Assembly: GCA_047633195.1 (NCBI GenBank)
Contig: JBLIEU010000025.1
Span: 1 to 31,218 of the forward strand
Direction: 5' to 3'
DNA length: 31,218 nt
DNA from: JAKVAV01 sp047633195
GTDB lineage: Bacteria > Bacteroidota > Bacteroidia > Flavobacteriales_D > Cryomorphaceae
A model generated the notes under the pieces. It did no database searches. It had not been told where the DNA came from and worked only from the letters and a program-made list of their open reading frames with translations. Of the stretch, positions 31,093-31,218 are shown in pieces. The position numbers and the translations under genes are program-made. Numbering within the stretch: position 1 is the stretch's first letter; each line of letters opens with the position of its first letter.

Positions 31093-31218
31093 ATGATGAA
31101 AATCTTAACCATAGTCGGGGCAAGGCCTCAATTTGTGAAAGCCGCTACCATCAGTCGACAGGTAGCCAATGATCCCGAAGTCGAAGAAGTTCTCGTCCAC
31201 ACAGGGCAGCATTTTGAT
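31093..31218 (+). CDS. wecB: UDP-N-acetylglucosamine 2-epimerase (partial, 5' end only)
   Basis: The first 42 codons of a non-hydrolysing UDP-GlcNAc 2-epimerase, which makes UDP-ManNAc for surface glycans. The start MKILTIVGARPQFVKAA and the stretch VLVHTGQHFD are family hallmarks. ATG 31093 or the adjacent ATG 31096 may be used. It follows the GT2 gene after two bases. The rest lies beyond the right edge. Together with the 4-epimerase at 21526, it points to a glycan rich in N-acetylated amino sugars. Confidence 0.93.
   Translation, partial: MMKILTIVGARPQFVKAATISRQVANDPEVEEVLVHTGQHFD

Noticed and set aside
21526..31218. The glycan cluster as a genomic island with integrase or tRNA boundary
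   Set aside because: No integrase, transposase, tRNA or attachment repeats are seen. Glycan clusters commonly vary by homologous exchange without them.

Overview
This window reads as chromosomal DNA of a Bacteroidota bacterium, most likely Flavobacteriales. The evidence is a type IX secretion protein (PorQ) beside cytidylate kinase and Lon, the two-domain substitute for GlmU next to a type B ribosomal protein L31, a ZapA-RNase Y pair, and many copies of the Bacteroidota -7 promoter box TAnnTTTG placed just upstream of genes. I cannot place the genus from sequence alone. I see no tRNA, rRNA, CRISPR array, phage gene or transposase gene.

Region 1 (1-5802, minus strand) is housekeeping: rpmE2 with its own terminator, the alternative GlmU, lon, porQ and the 5' part of cmk, which runs off the left edge. 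Region 2 (5876-8866) holds a beta-helix lipoprotein gene, a 438-base convergent gap, and a LuxC-like acyl-CoA reductase. Region 3 (8905-16449, plus strand) carries a dicluster ferredoxin divergent from the reductase, a secreted protein of unknown function, serC-serA (serine synthesis), pyrR-pyrB (pyrimidine synthesis), a STAS-domain protein, ribonuclease Z and an orphan NarL-type response regulator. Region 4 (16619-19161) is an N-acetylglucosamine kinase gene convergent with an M23 peptidase gene; both genes stop inside one CTAG tetranucleotide.

Region 5 (19300-31218, plus strand) begins with a small coiled-coil gene, zapA and rny. It then runs, four bases after rny, into a tightly packed surface-glycan cluster: UDP-GlcNAc 4-epimerase type SDR, flippase, hexapeptide acyltransferase, DegT aminotransferase, two GT-B glycosyltransferases, a FemAB/GNAT protein, an O-antigen polymerase or ligase, a family 2 glycosyltransferase and the start of wecB. 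Together these would make UDP-amino-sugars, assemble and modify a repeat unit, export it and polymerise it. No initiating phosphoglycosyl transferase lies in the window, so the cluster probably continues to the right.

The least ordinary signals are non-coding. A roughly 110-120-base element with imperfect terminal inverted repeats occurs twice (9304-9412 and 15614-15736), with a possible third relative at 16451-16557. Two genes (pyrR and nagK) have start codons only 6-7 bases after a -7 box, as leaderless mRNAs would. The rny Shine-Dalgarno sequence is paired inside a hairpin and is best placed for a four-codon ORF overlapping the rny start. I did not find an obvious undescribed protein system; most coding content is typical of the phylum.
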